A stretch of 11,026 nt of DNA from JAGMES01 sp023128035 (GTDB taxonomy: Bacteria; Bacillota; Halanaerobiia; DY22613): NCBI GenBank assembly GCA_030627905.1, contig DAOVRZ010000141.1:1-11026 (forward strand), given 5' to 3'. The number at the start of each line of letters is the position of its first letter. The first letter of the stretch is position 1. Under the pieces are notes generated by a model. That model searched no databases. It saw only the letters and a list, made by a program, of their open reading frames with translations, and was not told the origin of the DNA. Below, one piece after another: positions 1 to 7,883 of this stretch. A program made the position numbers and the translations under genes.

Positions 1-68
1 GAAAAGACTTGAAATTTATATTCGGATGTAATAAGATGTTCTTGATGGTTTTTGGAATAATTCCATCA

Positions 69-113
69 TACATCAAAGGGGACCTTTTTGGAAACCTTTG
101 ATGTATTTTTTTT
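69..113 (+). terminator. Rho-independent terminator of an upstream gene
   Basis: Positions 69-79 (TACATCAAAGG) pair perfectly with 95-105 (CCTTTGATGTA), an 11-bp stem with a 15-nt loop, followed directly by a run of eight T at 106-113. This is a classic intrinsic terminator read left to right. The gene it ends lies almost wholly left of the window. Because it separates that gene from the ORF at 221, that ORF would need its own promoter, or it may not be expressed. Confidence 0.85.
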
Positions 114-220
114 GAGTGTAAAAGGGTAAAATTTTAAGATTAGTATTTACTGACAGAGTTTTTATCCTAAAATCGGGGGTTTACTGTCAAAAAGCATGTC
201 TCTTAACAGTATTATTACGT

Positions 221-688
221 TTGGGTAAGACTAGTGGTTTTATGGGGTTAAAACCATTAACTATTCCTTATTTTAATCAGAAGAAAGGGCGATATATTTA
301 TACATTTAAAAAAAGATGGATAGATATGGTTCATTTCCTTTTTTATGCAGGTAGAGCATATACTCATAAATTACAAGGTGATAAAAATCCAATTGGAGAA
401 GCAATGCAAGAAGGTTATAGACAGGAGGCATTAGATACTTTTAGATCTACTTGGAGTGCATATAGTTATGAAGATTTGCCAAGCGATTTGATGGGAGCAA
501 CTTTTGCAGTTAGATATTTTGATGTAACTAGTGGATTAAGCTTATCTGTACAGATTGCGAATTTTTTAAATGGTTTTGGTGCTACATTACCTTCGGAATC
601 ACCAAATTGGGCAGATATACCTGAAAAAGATTCTAAAGATGATCTTTTGACCTGTAGTTATACAACGGAACCGTTGTTTACAAAATAA
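221..688 (+). CDS. Orphan C-terminal domain resembling RHS/polymorphic-toxin tails; probably a gene fragment
   Basis: An open frame of 155 codons that stays open upstream to about 122. It has no ATG in a sensible place and no ribosome binding site; the TTG at 221 is only a nominal start. The middle of the protein reads W-I-D-M-V-H-F, then S-A-Y-S-Y-E-D-L-P-S-D-L-M-G-A-T-F near residue 80, then a hydrophobic F-L-N-G-F-G-A segment and acidic P-N-W-A-D-I-P-E. From memory, this H-F ... SxxSxEDLPSN..GA.F ... FL..LGA pattern occurs at the extreme C-termini of RHS repeat proteins, past the core domain, in several bacteria; no search was run. There is no signal peptide, membrane segment or RHS core (no D-P-x-G motif) in front of it. 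The likeliest reading is a displaced or decayed 3' cassette of an RHS-type gene, possibly related to the RHS gene at the right end of the window. A free-standing small protein cannot be excluded. The 146 bases that follow (689-834) hold no gene I can support. Confidence 0.4.
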   Translation: MGKTSGFMGLKPLTIPYFNQKKGRYIYTFKKRWIDMVHFLFYAGRAYTHKLQGDKNPIGEAMQEGYRQEALDTFRSTWSAYSYEDLPSDLMGATFAVRYFDVTSGLSLSVQIANFLNGFGATLPSESPNWADIPEKDSKDDLLTCSYTTEPLFTK

Positions 689-834
689 TATGATATATAC
701 AAATAAAATAAAAAGGATATATATGCTTTAGATAACAAAATATAAAGCGAAAGAGTTTCTTGAAGCTAACTTGTACAATGTCCAAATTTAATTATTATTT
801 CCATAATATATCTTTATAGAAAGAAGGGATTTGT

Positions 835-2766
835 ATGTATGAAAAAAAAATAAACCTAGATGATGAAAGGTATGTTTATCTGGGAAATGATTTGGGATGT
901 ACTTATTCTCCTGAGTTGACTCGCTTTAGGGTTTGGGCTCCAACAGCGAGTAGGGTGGAATTAATTATTTATGATAATGATGATGATTTAGAGGGTAAAG
1001 TCATTCAGATGAAAGAAGATGTTAAGGGTACTTGGATGATAGAGGTTTGTGAGGATTTAAAAGGTAAGTTTTATACATATAGAGTTTATGTTTTTGGGGA
1101 GGTAAATGAAGTAGTTGATCCTTATGTCAAATCAATCAATGTTGATGGTTCTAAAGGAGCAATTGTGAATTTGGCTGAAACAAACCCAGAGGGTTGGGAT
1201 ATAACATCAAAGCCGCCATTTAAAAATTTTGTCGATGCAATTCTTTATGAAACTCATATTAGAGATATTTCAGTATCCAAAAATTCTGGTATTGTTAATA
1301 AAGGTAAATATCTTTGCCTGACAGAAGAAAATACTTGTTCTCCAGAAGGATTTGCTACAGGTATTGCTCATTTGAAAGAGCTTGGTATTACTCATCTGCA
1401 TCTGCTACCAATAATGGAGTCAGAATTTATTATCGCTGATCAGGATAAATATAATTGGGGTTATGGAACTAATTTCTTTTTTGTTCCAGAGGGACAGTAT
1501 GCTACAGATCCTCGGAATCCTATAAAACGTATTAAAGAACTTAAAGAAGCAATTTTAACTTTACACAAAAATGGTATTCGAGTGATCCTGGATGTAGTTT
1601 ATAATCATACGGGTAAAAAGATTCCTAATTTAGAAAAAATTGTCCCAGGGTATTATTTAAGAAGAGATGCTGATGGTAATCTTATATGTGGTTCTGATGT
1701 AAACAATGATTTTGCTTCAGAACGTCCGATGGCTCGAAAATTGATGATAGACTCAGTTAAATATTGGGTAACTGAGTTTAAGGTGGATGGTTTTCGTTTT
1801 GATTTAATGGGTCTTCATGATCGGGAGACAATGCTGCAACTTATGGAAGAGATTAATAAAATTGACCAGTCAATTTTATTATATGGGGAACCTTGGATTC
1901 TAGAGACCGGATTGAAAAAAAGTGAGTTAATGATTAAAAATGCTCAACAGGGTACTTCAATTGCTATCTTTAATGATAATGTTCGTGATGCTATTGCTAG
2001 TGGAGGGCTTGCACTAGTTACTGATGCAGGTTTTGTAAGCGGTAAACCAGATATTGAATCTAGTATCAAGAAGGCTGTTGTTGGTTCTATTATAGATTAT
2101 GATCCGGAAAATGTATATAATGTTGAATATGTAAGGGATAAACCAGAAGAGATAATTCATACATTACAACCCAATGAGACGATTAATTATGTAACATCAC
2201 ATGATAATTATGCATTAAGAGATCGTTTGCAACGTAGTGTACCTAATGCAAGCGAAGGGGATATAGAAAAGATGGCTATGCTAGCAAATGGGATTGTGTT
2301 AACCTGTCAGGGGATTCCATTTTTAGCTGGCGGGGTGGAAATTCATAAAACAAAATATGGTGTTGATGACAGTTTTGAATCTCCTGATTATATTAATGAG
2401 ATTGACTGGTCTTATAAAAAGAACTATTTTAATATGTTTAAATTTTATCAAGGTTTGATAATGTTAAGAAAAGAACATCCAGCTTTTAGAATGGTAAACG
2501 CTGATCAGATTAAAAATCATTTCAAATTTTATGATTCTCCTAAAGGAACTGTGGTATATTCAATAAATAACTACGCTAATGGTGATCTATGGAAAAATAT
2601 TGTTGTTATTTATAATCAAAATTGCTATTCGGTAAATATAAAATTATCAGGGGGTGATTGGTCAGTTGTTGTTGAGGATGATAAGGCTGGAGTTGAAGTT
2701 TTACGAAAAGTAGTTGGAAATACTATGGAAATTTCTAGGATTAGCATGATGGTATTATACAAGTAA
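835..2766 (+). CDS. pulA: Type I pullulanase (GH13 debranching enzyme), diverged
   Basis: A 643-aa protein, about the usual length for cytoplasmic type I pullulanases, which hydrolyse alpha-1,6 branch links in glycogen, pullulan or limit dextrins. No signal peptide is present, so it should act inside the cell. Residues ~15-110 form a CBM48-type N-terminal domain (YLGNDLGCTYS, then FRVWAPTA). The GH13 barrel follows: YNWGY at 206-210 (the family hallmark), D253-H258 (DVVYNH), nucleophile D323 in GFRFD, acid/base E352 in YGEPW, and H456-D457 in the SHDN motif. The catalytic triad is therefore complete. Odd points: YNWGY is followed by GT instead of a D/N-P pair; the usual YVESHDN reads YVTSHDN; the usual TLWDK or TFWDK after HDN reads ALRDR; and the usual (Q/S)-(A/G)-x-E-(E/F) stretch after QGIPF reads AGGVE. 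The ATG at 835 is preceded by AGAAGGG about 8 nt upstream. It is followed by its own terminator and appears to be monocistronic. The family is confident; exact substrate preference is not. Confidence 0.9.
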   Translation: MYEKKINLDDERYVYLGNDLGCTYSPELTRFRVWAPTASRVELIIYDNDDDLEGKVIQMKEDVKGTWMIEVCEDLKGKFYTYRVYVFGEVNEVVDPYVKSINVDGSKGAIVNLAETNPEGWDITSKPPFKNFVDAILYETHIRDISVSKNSGIVNKGKYLCLTEENTCSPEGFATGIAHLKELGITHLHLLPIMESEFIIADQDKYNWGYGTNFFFVPEGQYATDPRNPIKRIKELKEAILTLHKNGIRVILDVVYNHTGKKIPNLEKIVPGYYLRRDADGNLICGSDVNNDFASERPMARKLMIDSVKYWVTEFKVDGFRFDLMGLHDRETMLQLMEEINKIDQSILLYGEPWILETGLKKSELMIKNAQQGTSIAIFNDNVRDAIASGGLALVTDAGFVSGKPDIESSIKKAVVGSIIDYDPENVYNVEYVRDKPEEIIHTLQPNETINYVTSHDNYALRDRLQRSVPNASEGDIEKMAMLANGIVLTCQGIPFLAGGVEIHKTKYGVDDSFESPDYINEIDWSYKKNYFNMFKFYQGLIMLRKEHPAFRMVNADQIKNHFKFYDSPKGTVVYSINNYANGDLWKNIVVIYNQNCYSVNIKLSGGDWSVVVEDDKAGVEVLRKVVGNTMEISRISMMVLYK

Positions 2767-2790
2767 TTTTGCGATTTGAGGTAAGATATT

Positions 2791-2824
2791 AAAAGAGCAC
2801 GACTTCAAAAAGTCCTGCTCTTTT
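2791..2824. terminator. Bidirectional terminator between convergent genes
   Basis: Positions 2791-2799 (AAAAGAGCA) pair with 2816-2824 (TGCTCTTTT). Inside, after one C-C mismatch, GACTT (2801-2805) pairs with AAGTC (2810-2814), leaving a 4-nt CAAA loop. The stem has A-runs on one flank and T-runs on the other, so it can terminate both the pullulanase mRNA (+) and the TRAP transporter operon (-), whose last stop codon lies 7 bases away at 2831. Confidence 0.85.
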
Positions 2825-2830
2825 GATGTG

Positions 2831-3304
2831 TCATATAAAAATTTTAAGTAGAAAATTATATAGTGGAGTTGTTTGGACTATTAGTTTTTCACCAGGTTTT
2901 GCTATGTCTTGTAGATCAATTTTTTTGTGGTTTATAGTTAGAGTTTGACCGGGAGTGCGAGAAACTCTGATTATGATTTTTGGTAAAGTAGTGTTCATGT
3001 TCTTTAAGACGAAAAAACCATTTTCATGTGAAAAGTTTTTTGTTTCTAGTGGTAGTCCAGCTCCATAGGATTTGAAACGTGTTTCGGTTAAGATAAATTT
3101 TCCTTTAGAAGTTATTTTAAATATTTCTAGTACGGGAGTTTTTTCAACAGAATGAATATATTCTAATACGATACTGGTTTTAGGAAGAAGAAGTTGAGTA
3201 GAAATGGGTTTTGAATTATCTTCCCGATAAATTTGAAAAGTAGGGAAAGTTAAAATTACTATAATTAAAAAAGCTATAACAGTTGTAATAATTTTTTTTG
3301 ACAT
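2831..3304 (-). CDS. DUF1850 family protein, TAXI-TRAP transporter accessory
   Basis: A 157-aa protein with one N-terminal membrane segment (residues ~5-26, hydrophobic from I5 to Y26), which may be an anchor or a signal sequence, followed by a small soluble domain. It has the DUF1850 hallmarks EYIHSVEKTPVLE (H51, E54, P57) and a later SYGAGLP (79-85; the usual form is SFGAGLP). DUF1850 proteins are commonly encoded next to fused TRAP permeases of the TAXI class; their role is unknown, though an accessory or assembly function is usually assumed. Here it is the last gene of the operon, only 12 bases after the permease stop codon, with an AGGGA-type ribosome binding site overlapping that stop codon, so translational coupling is likely. 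The length is normal and no lesion is visible. Confidence 0.85.
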   Translation of the reverse strand: MSKKIITTVIAFLIIVILTFPTFQIYREDNSKPISTQLLLPKTSIVLEYIHSVEKTPVLEIFKITSKGKFILTETRFKSYGAGLPLETKNFSHENGFFVLKNMNTTLPKIIIRVSRTPGQTLTINHKKIDLQDIAKPGEKLIVQTTPLYNFLLKIFI

Positions 3305-3316
3305 AGAATCAATTCC

Positions 3317-5257
3317 CTAAATATGTGCTCTTTTTTTGCGTTGCATATAATAAATTAGCGCAAAACAAAGGATACCAATTAGCGATAATGTTACATTTGG
3401 AATTATTAAAAGAATTGCTATTGTGAGTAAAGCCAATCTTTCAATAATATTGGTTTTAACTAAGAAGTAATTCTGTATTGCAGCGGCCAGAGCATACATG
3501 CCGATAACTGAAGTAATAAAAGCAATAATTACTTGACCAAGAGTAGTATCAATTAAGAGTAGCGTCGGAGAGTAGACAAAGAAAAATGGTAATAAAAACG
3601 CTGCCAGGTCAAATTTGAAACCCATTATACCCGTCTTTACAGGATCTGACTTGGCTACCCCCGCCGCCGCATATGCTGCAAGGCTCACAGGAGGGGTATC
3701 ATCAGCAACAATTCCGTAATAGAATACGAAAAGATGTGCAGCGATCAAAGGTACACCCAAACGAGCTACTGCGGGAGCTGTGAGGGTTGCCATAACAATA
3801 TATGTAGCTGTTGTTGGTAAACCAAATCCTAAAATAATTGATGCAATCATTGCAAAAATTAAAGTTAAGAGTAGGTTACCATTTGCTAAAGTGACAATCA
3901 AACTTGTCATTCTTAATCCGAGACCTGTTAAATTAACTACTCCGATAATAATACCAGCACAGGCACAAGCTAAAGCGATTCCCACCATATTTTTTGCTCC
4001 CCATTCTAGAGCAGAAATGGTCTCTTGGCTGAATTTCTTAGCAACTTTTTGTGGAGTAGTAGGATCTTTTTTATTAAATAATGAAAATATCTTAACTACT
4101 ATACTGATTGAAATGGTTGCAACTATTGCATAAAAAGCTGATCCAAGAGGAGTTGCACGTTTAATAATCAAAAAATATAGAAGCATAAGAATCGGTATGA
4201 TATAGTAAAAACCTTTAACTAAAGTTGACCAAAATGGAGGTAACTCTTCTTTGTTCATACCTTTAAGACCTGTTTTTAATGCTTCAATGTGAACAATGCT
4301 AAAAATAGCGATATAACTTAATATACCAGGGATAAAAGCTGCTTTAATAATGTCAATATAAGGAATACCTGTAAATTCAACCATAATAAAGGCAGCAGCC
4401 CCCATAATAGGTGGTAAAAACTGACCATTAGTTGAAGCAGCAACTTCAATACCAGCAGCAACATCTGGTTTAAAACCAGTTTTCTTCATAATCGGTATTG
4501 TAATTGCACCTGTTGTAACAGTGTTAGCAATAGAACTACCAGAAATCATACCCATAAGTCCACTTCCTACAACTGCTGCCTTTGCAGGCCCACCACGAAA
4601 ATGTCCAAGACAGCCAAAAGCTAAATTTAAAAGATAATTACTAACCCCTGTTCTTTCTAAGAATGCTCCGAGTAAAACAAACATAAAGACGAAGGTAGCA
4701 GAAACTCCTATTGGAATACCAAATATACCTTCTGTTGTAAGATAAAGCTGAGAGATAATTCTAGTAATAGAGAATCCTCGATGTGCTAATGGTCCAGGCA
4801 TGTAAGGACCGAAAAAACCATAAATTAAAAAGATAACAGCTATGATTGGGAGGGCAATACCTATTGAGCGCCTTGTTCCTTCTAATACCAGAAGGATAAG
4901 GATTCCCCCCATAATTAAATCAAGAGTTGTTGCAGCCCCTGCTCTCAAAGCGAGAGCTTCTAGATTAGTAATCACATATAAACAGGCAGCAACCCCTAAA
5001 ATAGTAAGAATTATATCTAGAACTGTTGGCTTTTCTCCTTTCTTTTTAGAAGAAAATGGGAATAGCAAAAAAGCTAAAGGTAAAATAAGCATTATGTGAA
5101 AAGCTCTTTGTTTGATTGCTAACAATATACCAAAACCGCTGGTGTATAAATGAAATAACGATAAACTTATAGCAATAATTAGAACGATACGAGCCCAAAA
5201 TCCTTTAACATCTCGATATCGTTCAAGTTCTTGAGTAATTTTATTAGTATCAGTCAT
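3317..5257 (-). CDS. TRAP transporter permease, fused 4TM/12TM (TAXI-associated)
   Basis: A 646-aa integral membrane protein in which the small (DctQ-like) and large (DctM-like) TRAP subunits are one polypeptide, the usual arrangement for TAXI-type TRAP transporters. These use an ion gradient (Na+ or H+) to import the ligand delivered by the binding protein. The N-terminal ~20 residues are cytosolic. The first membrane segments (~22-44, 52-68, 78-99) correspond to the small subunit, and the DctM part runs from about 110 on. Conserved patches are visible: G222-S242 (GGPAKAAVVGSGLMGMISGSS), NGQFLPPIMGA at 277-287, a later GFGLPTTATY, and DDTPPVSLAAYAAAGVAKSDP. Length and motifs are complete. 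The start is supported by an exceptionally strong GGAGGGGGG (minus strand; plus positions 5270-5278) 12 nt ahead of the ATG. It is the second gene of the operon, between the receptor gene and DUF1850. Substrate cannot be predicted from sequence; small carboxylates or amino acids are typical of characterised TRAP systems. Confidence 0.93.
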   Translation of the reverse strand: MTDTNKITQELERYRDVKGFWARIVLIIAISLSLFHLYTSGFGILLAIKQRAFHIMLILPLAFLLFPFSSKKKGEKPTVLDIILTILGVAACLYVITNLEALALRAGAATTLDLIMGGILILLVLEGTRRSIGIALPIIAVIFLIYGFFGPYMPGPLAHRGFSITRIISQLYLTTEGIFGIPIGVSATFVFMFVLLGAFLERTGVSNYLLNLAFGCLGHFRGGPAKAAVVGSGLMGMISGSSIANTVTTGAITIPIMKKTGFKPDVAAGIEVAASTNGQFLPPIMGAAAFIMVEFTGIPYIDIIKAAFIPGILSYIAIFSIVHIEALKTGLKGMNKEELPPFWSTLVKGFYYIIPILMLLYFLIIKRATPLGSAFYAIVATISISIVVKIFSLFNKKDPTTPQKVAKKFSQETISALEWGAKNMVGIALACACAGIIIGVVNLTGLGLRMTSLIVTLANGNLLLTLIFAMIASIILGFGLPTTATYIVMATLTAPAVARLGVPLIAAHLFVFYYGIVADDTPPVSLAAYAAAGVAKSDPVKTGIMGFKFDLAAFLLPFFFVYSPTLLLIDTTLGQVIIAFITSVIGMYALAAAIQNYFLVKTNIIERLALLTIAILLIIPNVTLSLIGILCFALIYYMQRKKRAHI

Positions 5258-5269
5258 ATTTTAAATTGT

Positions 5270-5278
5270 CCCCCCTCC
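5270..5278 (-). promoter_or_regulatory. Unusually G-rich ribosome binding site of the TRAP permease gene
   Basis: The minus strand reads GGAGGGGGG here, 12 nt before the ATG at 5257. It extends the normal GGAGG core with four more G. It lies just downstream of the intercistronic hairpin at 5287-5322, which would leave this site single-stranded and free for ribosomes. Confidence 0.6.
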
Positions 5279-5286
5279 AAAAGAGT

Positions 5287-5322
5287 AACTGGTACTTGTG
5301 CGTGCGCTTTAAAGTACCAGTT
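5287..5322 (-). promoter_or_regulatory. Intercistronic hairpin between receptor and permease genes
   Basis: AACTGGTACTT (5287-5297) and AAGTACCAGTT (5312-5322) form a perfect 11-bp inverted repeat around a 14-nt loop. On the transcribed minus strand it starts 17 bases past the receptor stop codon and is not followed by a real U-tract (ACTCTTTTGG), so it is a poor full terminator in that direction. Such hairpins between binding-protein and permease genes usually block 3' exonuclease decay or cause partial termination, so that more receptor than permease is made. That role is inferred. On the plus strand it is followed by TTTATTTTTT and could end stray antisense transcripts. Confidence 0.6.
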
Positions 5323-5339
5323 TATTTTTTATTACAACA

Positions 5340-6314
5340 TTAATCATTTAAAAGATCTATTACATCTTTGAAAACTTCACGGAAGAATTTCTTAGAGCCT
5401 GGATGTAATTCGATAGGCATACCAATGAGGGCTTTATAAAGGTCGATTGCAGCACCTTTAGCATGGATCTGGCTTAGACGATCTAAATTTCCAAAGAGAG
5501 ATTTTGTCAAATTATAAACTAATTCTTCATCCAAATTTTTGTTGGTAATAAGCATTGCTTTTACAGTAACTGTTTGTACAGGTTCCACTTGTCCAGAATA
5601 TGTTTTTGCTGGAATGATTGCTTTGGTATAGAAAGGATATTTTGCTATTAATTTATCAACAATTTCATTGTTAATATTAAGAATTTTAACTTCATGTGTA
5701 GCAGCAAGGTCAATAACAGCAGCAGTAGGAATACCAGCAGTTAGAAAAGCAGCATCTACATGACCATCTTTTAATTGATCAACTGCTTCTGAAAAAGAAA
5801 GATAATCTACAGTCATATCTTTATAGGTTAGGCCATAAGCTTCAATTACCTGACGGGCATTGGCTTCAACACCACTACCAGGTGCACCTACAGCAATTCT
5901 TTTACCTTTAAAATCATTAACAGAATTAATTTTTGAGTTTTCTGTAGTTATAATTTGAATAATCTCGGGATATAACATAGCTACCCCTCTGATATCACTT
6001 AAACTTTTGCCAGCGAACAATTCTGTTCCAGTAGAAGCATAGTAAGCTATATCATTTTGTACAAAAGCTAATTCAACTTCTTGATTTTGTACAAGGCGAC
6101 TATTTTCCACAGATGCTCCACTAACTTCTGCTGTAGCATTAACATTTGGAACAAACTCATTAAAGATTTCAGCCATACCGCCACCTAAAGGATAGTAAGT
6201 TCCACCAGTTCCACCTGTAGCAATAGAAATAAATTGTGTTCTAGCCATAGCTGGGATTGATAGAACGAGGATTAAAGATGCGACCAACATTAAAAACATA
6301 ATTTTTCTGTTCAT
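5340..6314 (-). CDS. TAXI family TRAP transporter solute-binding protein
   Basis: A 324-aa exported receptor, the normal length for the TAXI family (TRAP-associated extracytoplasmic immunogenic proteins). It captures the substrate and hands it to the fused TRAP permease encoded next. Residues 1-24 are a signal peptide: positive M-N-R-K, a hydrophobic core, and an A-M-A signal peptidase I site before R25. No lipobox cysteine is present. The mature protein begins with the family signature IATGGTGGTYYPLGGG (31-46), followed by VGAPGSG (142-148) and DAAFLTAGIPTAAV (187-200), both typical of this fold. The start is backed by AAAGGAG about 9 nt upstream of the ATG. It is the first gene of the three-gene operon, and a candidate promoter lies 30-60 bases ahead. 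No lesion is visible. The ligand is not predictable from sequence. Confidence 0.93.
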   Translation of the reverse strand: MNRKIMFLMLVASLILVLSIPAMARTQFISIATGGTGGTYYPLGGGMAEIFNEFVPNVNATAEVSGASVENSRLVQNQEVELAFVQNDIAYYASTGTELFAGKSLSDIRGVAMLYPEIIQIITTENSKINSVNDFKGKRIAVGAPGSGVEANARQVIEAYGLTYKDMTVDYLSFSEAVDQLKDGHVDAAFLTAGIPTAAVIDLAATHEVKILNINNEIVDKLIAKYPFYTKAIIPAKTYSGQVEPVQTVTVKAMLITNKNLDEELVYNLTKSLFGNLDRLSQIHAKGAAIDLYKALIGMPIELHPGSKKFFREVFKDVIDLLND

Positions 6315-6346
6315 TTAAGCACGCTCCTTTTTTATAGTCTCCTTTT

Positions 6347-6375
6347 AGTTTATATAAAAATGGTAAAAATTTCAA
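6347..6375 (-). promoter_or_regulatory. Candidate sigma-70-type promoter of the TAXI-TRAP operon
   Basis: On the minus strand TTGAAA (6370-6375) is followed after 17 bases by TAAACT (6347-6352), with an overlapping TATAAA (6349-6354) at 15-base spacing. It lies 33 bases ahead of the receptor start codon, in the intergenic region divergent from the decayed glp genes. The region is very AT-rich, so a chance match is possible. Confidence 0.45.
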
Positions 6376-6473
6376 GATAAAAATGAAATAAACTTAATAT
6401 ACTATGCAGTAAGTAAGGAGAAAAACTATAAAAATATAAATTTAACAATATTAAATTGCATTAAATAGTCTAA

Positions 6474-7883
6474 AAAATACAGAATTCAATTATTATTGGC
6501 GGAGGTGTAACTGATACGGCTATTGTCAGAGAGTTATCTTGATTTAATCTGGATGTTGTTCTTGTTGAAAAAGAAGATGATGTAGCAATGGGAACCAGTA
6601 AGGCAAATTCAGGGATTATCCACGCAGGTTATAATGCAGAGGCAGGAACATTTAAAAGGGAACTTAATGTTAAGGCAAATCCGAAATTTGATAAAATTTG
6701 TAACGATTTAAAGGTGCCATTTAAAAGAATAGGCTCGATGGTTATTGGTTTCACAGAAGAAGATTTGGAAGTATTAAAAGCAGAAAAGCAAAATGGAGAA
6801 AAAATGGGTATTGAAGGTATGGAAATTGTTGAATGTGAGAGATTGTTTGAGATGGAGCCAAATCTTAATCCTGAAGCGAAGTATGCACTGTATGCTCCTA
6901 CAGATGGTATTATTTCACCTTATGAATTTACCATTGCTCTAGCAGATAATGCAGTTGTGAATGGTGCAAAAGTGTTACTAGAAACCGAAGTTGTTGATAT
7001 AAAGATGGATGAAGAAAAGATATTGGGTGTAGAGACTACTAAGGGATTTATAGAAGCAAAAATTATAATTAATGCGGCTGGTGTATATGCTGATAAGATT
7101 GGTGCTATGAGTGGAGAGAGTTTTAAAGTTATTCCACGCAAAGGAGAATATCATCTGCTTGATAAAAAATGGGGTAGTGTTGTTAATCATGTTCTCTTCC
7201 CAGTTTCAAATAAAAAATCAAAAGGTATTTTAGTAACTCCGACAGTTCATGGAAATTTATTGTTTGGGCCTAACTCCAATGAGATTACTGATAAAGAAGA
7301 CTTATCGGTTACTAAAGCCGGGATGGATGAAATATATGAGGGAGTAAGAAAAATAATTCCTTCCATTAATAGACGGGATGTAATTGCTTCATTTTCTGGC
7401 CTTAGAGCAACAGCGGGCGAAGATTTTATTATTGAAACTTCTAAGAAGACTAAAGGTTTAATTAATGTAGTTGGTATTCAGTCACCGGGTTTAAGTGCTG
7501 CTCCAGCAATTGCTGAGATGGTGGTTGACCTTGTGAAAGAAGTTAGCAGTGACATCTCAATGGAAATGAGTTTGAAGGATAATTTCCAGGAGACATTGCC
7601 TGAGTTACACCATCTTGCAGATAACTTAGATTCTATGGATAGCTGGGAAAAGTTGGTCAAAATCAATCCTGCATATGGTGAGATAATCTGTCGTTGTGAA
7701 AAGGTAACAAAAGGTGAGATATTAGAGGCGATTCGTCGACCAGTTCCAGCTAAAACACTTGATGCGATCAAACGTAGAACAAGATCAGGTATGGGTCGTT
7801 GTCAGGGAGGTTTTTGTGGCACTAAAGTGGTAGAAATAATTGCTGAAGAATTAGGGGTATCACCATTGAAGGTGACCAAAAAA
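6474..7883 (+). pseudogene. Decayed GlpA-like glycerol-3-phosphate dehydrogenase (FAD, BFD-type [2Fe-2S])
   Basis: The conceptual product belongs to the FAD-dependent oxidoreductase family of GlpA/LhgO-like enzymes with a C-terminal BFD-like iron-sulfur domain, which oxidise glycerol-3-phosphate to dihydroxyacetone phosphate in anaerobic Bacillota. The N-terminus is recognisable as I-I-I-G-G-G-V-T-D-T-A-I-V-R-E-L-S-stop-F-N-L-D-V-V-L-V-E-K-E-D-D-V-A-M-G-T-S-K-A-N-S-G. Three faults are visible there: no ATG, GTG or TTG opens the frame; TGA (6540-6542) stands where an Arg/Lys-type codon is normal; and a glycine of the GGGVTGTA dinucleotide-binding loop is Asp (6513-6515). The frame is then open from 6543, with GIIHAGYNAEAGT, SGLRATAGEDFIIE and GIQSPGLSAAPAIAEMV, all normal. 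The Fe-S motif is intact (C-R-C near 7688-7696, then C...C in GMGRCQGGFCG at 7793-7820). The tail stops at VTKKG, where a deletion joins it to the next gene. An internal start at the ATG 6588 would give a 468-aa protein lacking the FAD-binding loop, so a working enzyme is very unlikely. Confidence 0.85.

Noticed and set aside
2..98. Possible tails of an upstream gene ending at 31 (K-R-L-E-I-Y-I-R-M) or at 98
   Set aside because: One of these may be the end of the gene served by the terminator at 69-113, but ten to thirty residues give no recognisable family. The frame ending at 98 runs through the terminator stem, which makes it unlikely.
150..190. Minus-strand TTGACA (185-190) with a weak -10, and the TGACAG/CTGTCA inverted repeat
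   Set aside because: No gene reads leftward from it within the window and the repeat arms are only 6 bases, so it is likely chance in AT-rich sequence.
3780..5099. Plus-strand ORFs of 117 and 85 codons opposite the TRAP permease gene
   Set aside because: They are antisense shadows of a well-supported membrane protein gene; the translations show no family features and there are no ribosome binding sites.
6439..6457. Palindrome AATTTAA-caata-TTAAATT upstream of the glp remnants, considered as an operator
   Set aside because: It is 7-bp arms of pure A/T in an AT-rich spacer, expected by chance.
6540..6542. TGA as a selenocysteine or reassigned codon in the GlpA-like gene
   Set aside because: The position is not catalytic in this family, no downstream hairpin was evident, and other lesions including TAG and a frameshift in the same operon make simple decay the better explanation.
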